From Roseospira goensis (lineage in GTDB: Bacteria > Pseudomonadota > Alphaproteobacteria > Rhodospirillales > Rhodospirillaceae): a DNA stretch of 64,000 nt. The translations under genes were made by a program, and so were the position numbers. Each line of letters opens with the position of its first letter. The first letter of the stretch is position 1. Under the pieces are notes generated by a model that ran no database searches, was not told the origin of the DNA, and saw only the letters and a program-made list of their open reading frames with translations. Below, piece by piece: positions 60,708 through 64,000 of this stretch. The stretch is taken from positions 124,001 to 188,000 of the forward strand of contig NZ_JACIGI010000002.1 in assembly GCF_014197795.1 (NCBI RefSeq). Direction: 5' to 3'.

Positions 60708-61688
60708 ATGGCCGCCCCCGCCTCCGCCCCCGATACGCTGCTGTTCCGGTGCGAGGGCACCGAGCATCCGATCATGCTGGAGACCGCGCACGCGCCGCGC
60801 ACGCGGGCCGCACTCGATGCCTGGCTGCCTGCCGAGGTGACGATCCACTGCGCCAAGATCGCGGGCTGCCACATCTACTGGCCGTGCCCGATCCTGGAGA
60901 CCCTGGAGGCGGGGGCCGATATCCACACCCTGCCGCGGGGGGCGTTTCTGTACTATCCAGACCGCCAGTACATGGAACTGACCTATGACGCCCTCCAGGC
61001 GGAGACGGCGGCGGTCACCGTTCTGGGCCGATTCGCCGGTGATCTCGGCTGGCTGCGGGCCTTCGCCGAACGGCAGCGGCGCGCGCATGGCGCGCGGGTG
61101 TTCACCGCCCGGCTGGTCCCGGCCGGGGCGGACGGGGCCCCGGCGCCCGCTTCCGGCCCCGTGCCGTCGGATACCCCGCTGGCGCGGCTGCGGGCCGGCC
61201 GCCGCGCCGCCTGGGCGGCCGAACCCGACGAGTTGCGGGCGTTCCTGAAGCGGGACGGCCTGAACATCCCCTTCGGTCCGCTGATGACGGCCGAAGGGGA
61301 GTTCCGCCGCACCCAGGAGATCCTCTGGCGGCTGTGGCGCAATGAAGCGGGCCATGACGATCGCGTCCGTGCGACACTGGCGCGCGAACTCCTGTCGCTG
61401 ACGCTGGACCGTGTGGTCGGCTATTGCCATCTGACCGAGGCGGGTACAATCCTGGAGGCTGGCGTGTCCGCCCTCGCGGCGTCGGAGGGGGCGTCGGAGG
61501 GGGCGTCGGAGGGGGCGTCGGAGGGGGCGTCGGACGGGATGGCGGCGCCAGTCTCGGAGGTACTGGCGGACCTGACCCTGTACTGCGGGCGCATGGCGTC
61601 CTGGCTGGACCTTCGTATTCCCTGGTGGGAGGCGAACGAGATCACCCGGCGCCTGCGCGGAGAACCCGGGGCGGAGTCGGACGACTGA
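60708..61688 (+). CDS. DUF3830-like protein with C-terminal extension
   Basis: 326 residues. The first about 130 resemble the cyclophilin-like DUF3830 family (MLETAHAPRTRAALDAWLP, EVTIHCAKIAGCHIYWPCPI, RGAFLYYPDRQYMELTYD, VLGRFAGDLGWLRAFAE). The remainder is a helical domain I cannot name (LRAFLKRDGLNIPFGPLMTAEGEFRRTQEILWRLWRNEAGHDDRV, LLSLTLDRVVGYCHLTEAG). Residues 258-277 are an ASEG tandem repeat encoded by five 12-bp units. DUF3830 genes often accompany catabolic amidase or transporter genes, but no reaction is established. It starts 4 bp after the SDR. Confidence 0.65.
   Translation: MAAPASAPDTLLFRCEGTEHPIMLETAHAPRTRAALDAWLPAEVTIHCAKIAGCHIYWPCPILETLEAGADIHTLPRGAFLYYPDRQYMELTYDALQAETAAVTVLGRFAGDLGWLRAFAERQRRAHGARVFTARLVPAGADGAPAPASGPVPSDTPLARLRAGRRAAWAAEPDELRAFLKRDGLNIPFGPLMTAEGEFRRTQEILWRLWRNEAGHDDRVRATLARELLSLTLDRVVGYCHLTEAGTILEAGVSALAASEGASEGASEGASEGASDGMAAPVSEVLADLTLYCGRMASWLDLRIPWWEANEITRRLRGEPGAESDD
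61479..61538 (+). repeat. Five 12-bp tandem units inside the DUF3830-like gene
   Basis: GCGTCGGAGGGG is repeated four times exactly (61479-61526), with a fifth copy (61527-61538) carrying one change. Each unit adds Ala-Ser-Glu-Gly (last Ala-Ser-Asp-Gly). Being a multiple of three, changes in copy number would keep the frame. Confidence 0.9.
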
Positions 61689-61866
61689 TGTCGCCCGCAG
61701 CCACCGTGCGGGGCCACCGCAAGCGGCGGCGACCGCCCGGCACGCTCAGGTCGTGTTCGCCCCCGACTCCAACACATACGATCCGACACAGTCGAACGGC
61801 CGGAGCGATGACAGTGCGAGACGACTCCCGACATCCCCTCCCGCGCGCCACGACGGGAGGGCAGCC

Positions 61867-62610
61867 GTGAACGGCGCGCTGGGCCAACTGGATCCCGTCA
61901 ATCGGCCGGGCACCCTGGCGGATCGGGCGCGTGACCAGTTGCGCGCCGCCATCATGGCCGGGCGCTTCGATCCCGGATCCAAGCTGACCATCCGCTCCGT
62001 GGCCCGGTCGCTGGACATCAGCCTCACGCCGGCGCGCGAGGCCCTGTACAGCCTGGTGTCCGAGGGTGCGCTGGACATGGGGCCGAACGGCACCGTGTAC
62101 GTCCCCGACCTGGACGAGGATCGGGTGCGCGAGCTGCTGGTGATCCGCACCGCGCTGGAGAGCGCCGCGGCGCGCGAGGCGGCGCCCTTCCTCGATGCCG
62201 AGACGGTGGCGCGCATCACCGAGATCAACGACCGGCTGGTGGAGGCGGACGCGCAACAGGACTACCGCGCTGTCATCCATCTCAACTGGCGCTTCCACTT
62301 CGAGATCTACCGCCAGGCCCGGATGCCCAACCTGACCCGCATGATCGAGACCTGCTGGCTCAAGACCGGCTCCTATCTCAACGTGCTGTACCCGGACTAC
62401 GGGCGCACCGATCGCGGCATTCAGAACCATGCCGAGATCATCGCGGCCATGCAGGCCGGCGACGGCGAGCACCTGGCGGTCGCCATGCAGAAGGACATCG
62501 AGACCGCCAGCCACGCCCTGCTGGGCGCGATCACGGGGGCGCGCGGCGGCACGCGGGCGGCGGGCGCGAGCGTGGCGCCGCCCACCGATCCGGACGGCGG
62601 CGTGCCGTGA
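61867..62610 (+). CDS. GntR-family regulator, FadR/FCD subgroup
   Basis: 247 residues. The winged helix-turn-helix is at about 20-75 (TLADRARDQLRAAIMAGRFDPGSKLTIRSVARSLDISLTPAREAL), and the all-helical FCD effector domain contains the usual metal-site His/Asp residues (NWRFHFEIYRQARMPNL, GIQNHAEIIAAMQAGD). GTG 61867 is preceded by GGGAGGG. Lying between the aco-like operon and the TRAP genes, it probably senses the transported compound or a product; the palindromes before acoA are candidate sites. Confidence 0.87.
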   Translation: MNGALGQLDPVNRPGTLADRARDQLRAAIMAGRFDPGSKLTIRSVARSLDISLTPAREALYSLVSEGALDMGPNGTVYVPDLDEDRVRELLVIRTALESAAAREAAPFLDAETVARITEINDRLVEADAQQDYRAVIHLNWRFHFEIYRQARMPNLTRMIETCWLKTGSYLNVLYPDYGRTDRGIQNHAEIIAAMQAGDGEHLAVAMQKDIETASHALLGAITGARGGTRAAGASVAPPTDPDGGVP

Positions 62611-62724
62611 CGGTCCGGGACCATCCGGTGTGCCCCCGGGGGCGGGGCGCACCGGGTCCAAAAAACAGCCTTTGAGAGCGGGCCGCCCGGCGTTACGCTT
62701 TCGGCCGGAACAGGGAGGCAGACC

Positions 62725-63813
62725 ATGGAGGGACCGATGATGCGGACTGTGGTGGCGGGTGCGGCGCTGACCGGCGCGATGGCGGCGGCCGCCTGGGGCG
62801 GCGCGGCGCAGGCGGCGGAGATCGACCTGCGCATGGCGATCATCTCCAGCGAGAACAGCATCTACTACGAAGACATGGCGAAGCCGTTCGCCGATCTGGT
62901 CGCGGAGCTGACCGACGGCCGGGTCGAGATCGAAATCCTGCCCGCCGGCACCGTCGGCAGCGTCCTCAAGCTGCACGACGCGGTGCAGGACGGCCTGATC
63001 GACATGGCCCAGACGACGCCGATCTTCCTCGGGACCTCGGACCTGGTGAACGCCATGGTGGCGTCGTTCCCGACCGGCCTCGGGGTCGACAGCTACCTGC
63101 CGTGGCTGTACCAGGCCGGCGGCCTGGAGCTGTGGCAGGAACACCGACGCGAGACGATGGGCATGCATGCCCTGGTCACCTCGCTGGGGCCGTCGGAGTT
63201 CTTCGCGCACGCCAACGAGCCGATCACCGGGGCGGATGACCTGGAGGGCAAGAAGTTCCGAACCCTCGGCAACTGGGCCGCCATCGTGGAAGAGAACTAC
63301 GGCGTGTCGCCGACCGTCGTCGCCGGCTCCGAGATCTACGGTATGCTGGAGAAGGGCGGCATCGACATGGCGGAATACTCGATTCCGTCTGAGAACCAGA
63401 AGATCGGCTTCCACGAGGTCGCCAAGTACATCATCTACCCCGGGATCCAGGCTCCGGCCTGGGCCTTCGAGACGGTGATGCTGACCGAGACCTGGGAGAG
63501 CCTGCCGGAGGACATTCAGCGCCGTATGGAACTGGCGGCCGAGCTGACCACCCACCGCAGCCTGCAGGCCATGATCACCCGCGACCTGAAGGCCCTGGAA
63601 GAGTTGCAGGACGGCGGCAATGCGTTCGTCCGCCTCGACGACGCCTTCATCGCCGATGCCCAGGAGAAGGCGCGCGCCTGGGCGATGCGCCTGGCCGAGC
63701 AGGCCCAGGCCGAGGGCGACGACCTGCCGATGCGGCTGGCCGAGTCCGTGTTCGGGTTCCAGGACTACTGGCGGGATAACGCCAAGTATCTCGTCATGGA
63801 TTATCGCAAGTAG
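62725..63813 (+). CDS. TRAP transporter substrate-binding protein (DctP family)
   Basis: 362-residue periplasmic receptor with a signal peptide (cleavage about residue 31, AQAA-EIDLRMA). The conserved Arg region is DLEGKKFRTLGNWAAIVEENYG, and WAAIVEE is close to receptors for carboxylate ligands. It is clearly different from UehA (about 20-30% by eye), so it has another ligand, probably the compound oxidised by the aco-like complex. Followed by a strong hairpin and the small permease gene. The region before it (62611-62724) has an AAAAAACAG patch but no clear operator. Confidence 0.88.
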   Translation: MEGPMMRTVVAGAALTGAMAAAAWGGAAQAAEIDLRMAIISSENSIYYEDMAKPFADLVAELTDGRVEIEILPAGTVGSVLKLHDAVQDGLIDMAQTTPIFLGTSDLVNAMVASFPTGLGVDSYLPWLYQAGGLELWQEHRRETMGMHALVTSLGPSEFFAHANEPITGADDLEGKKFRTLGNWAAIVEENYGVSPTVVAGSEIYGMLEKGGIDMAEYSIPSENQKIGFHEVAKYIIYPGIQAPAWAFETVMLTETWESLPEDIQRRMELAAELTTHRSLQAMITRDLKALEELQDGGNAFVRLDDAFIADAQEKARAWAMRLAEQAQAEGDDLPMRLAESVFGFQDYWRDNAKYLVMDYRK

Positions 63814-63814
63814 G

Positions 63815-63863
63815 GCGGCGGCGGCGGCCGGGCCGGGTCCCTGGGGGCCGGCCCGCTGCCGCC
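63815..63863 (+). other. Intergenic hairpin between DctP and DctQ genes
   Basis: GGCGGC blocks pair with GCCGCC (63858-63863), and inside them CGGGCCGG (63829-63836) pairs with CCGGCCCG (63848-63855). The stem starts right after the DctP stop and has no T-run. It has the same position and probable purpose as the hairpin behind uehA. Confidence 0.5.
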
Positions 63864-63902
63864 GTGCCGTCGTGGTCCGACCCGTCCCGGCGCGAGAGGC
63901 CC

Positions 63903-64000
63903 GTGCTGCATCGTCTCCACACCGTTCTGAGGGGCGTCGACCGCCTGTCCGACGCCATGGCCGCGCTGGCCGTCGTGCTGCTGGGGGTCATGATCGGCGC
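63903..64000 (+). CDS. TRAP transporter small permease (DctQ), 5' part only
   Basis: The first 32 codons are visible, beginning at a GTG with GAGAGG upstream: LHRLHTVLRGVDRLSDAMAA and the start of a first membrane helix (LAVVLLGVMIG). Position after a DctP gene and the helix start point to a DctQ subunit. Cut by the window edge. Confidence 0.7.
   Translation, partial: MLHRLHTVLRGVDRLSDAMAALAVVLLGVMIG

Overview
The window is GC-rich DNA (visibly about 70% G+C, strong GC3 codon bias, very short gaps, many ATGA/GTGA/TGATG overlaps) from the chromosome of a Gram-negative alphaproteobacterium, most likely a marine or halotolerant member of the Rhodospirillales or a relative. The clues are a DUF1491 gene, a lipid A/Kdo pair (lpxK, waaA), groESL under a CIRCE element, TRAP transporters, an ectoine/hydroxyectoine catabolic locus, oxygen-independent HemN and a large pyruvate:ferredoxin oxidoreductase (life with little oxygen). 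The genus is not proven. I recognised no rRNA, tRNA, CRISPR array, intact insertion sequence or prophage.

Layout. 0-7.2 kb: truncated hemN (left edge), a hydroxypyruvate-isomerase-like gene, an Rpn-type nuclease, DUF1491, a lone glutamine amidotransferase, an MFS carrier, an HD hydrolase and a GNAT acetyltransferase. 7.2-20.8 kb: an accessory surface-glycan decoration cluster in three arms. A minus arm encodes ACP, SDR, methyltransferase and WbqC. A plus arm encodes an adenylating ligase, a NeuD-like acetyltransferase, a formyltransferase, a methyltransferase, a beta-propeller protein and a sulfotransferase/GT2 fusion. A second minus arm encodes an Stf0 sulfotransferase, a two-domain glycosyltransferase and another sulfotransferase. 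20.9-32.0 kb: ectoine/5-hydroxyectoine catabolism (eutA, eutB, eutC, doeA, doeB on minus) divergent from its TRAP importer uehABC, a universal stress protein and an AsnC regulator on plus. Two small genes, one clearly AT-richer than its surroundings, sit between eutB and eutC.

32.3-36.9 kb: an unusually long NifJ-type 2-oxoacid:ferredoxin oxidoreductase followed by two tandem 64-nt palindromic elements. 37.1-43.6 kb: housekeeping and small metabolism genes (YkgJ, methyltransferases, enoyl-CoA hydratase, pyrE, SGNH hydrolase, CDF metal exporter). 43.9-46.2 kb: groES-groEL with terminator, CIRCE and a heat-shock-like promoter. 46.2-52.4 kb: REP-like repeats, then lpxK-waaA in one line with a glycosyltransferase and a metallophosphatase resembling the Agt/PlcP lipid-remodelling pair, with a diacylglycerol-kinase-like gene divergent from them. 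52.4-56.2 kb: two lipoproteins (one FlgO-like), apaG and a VWA protein.

56.5-64.0 kb: an acetoin-dehydrogenase-type E1alpha/E1beta/E2 operon with an SDR, a DUF3830-like protein, a GntR/FCD regulator and a second TRAP transporter cut by the right edge. This looks like uptake and oxidative cleavage of an unidentified carbonyl compound. The most distinctive points are the carrier-protein/sulfotransferase glycan cluster, the DAG node (PlcP, Agt, DAG kinase) beside lipid A genes, the enlarged NifJ whose stop codon lies in a palindromic repeat, and the aco-like/DUF3830/TRAP locus.
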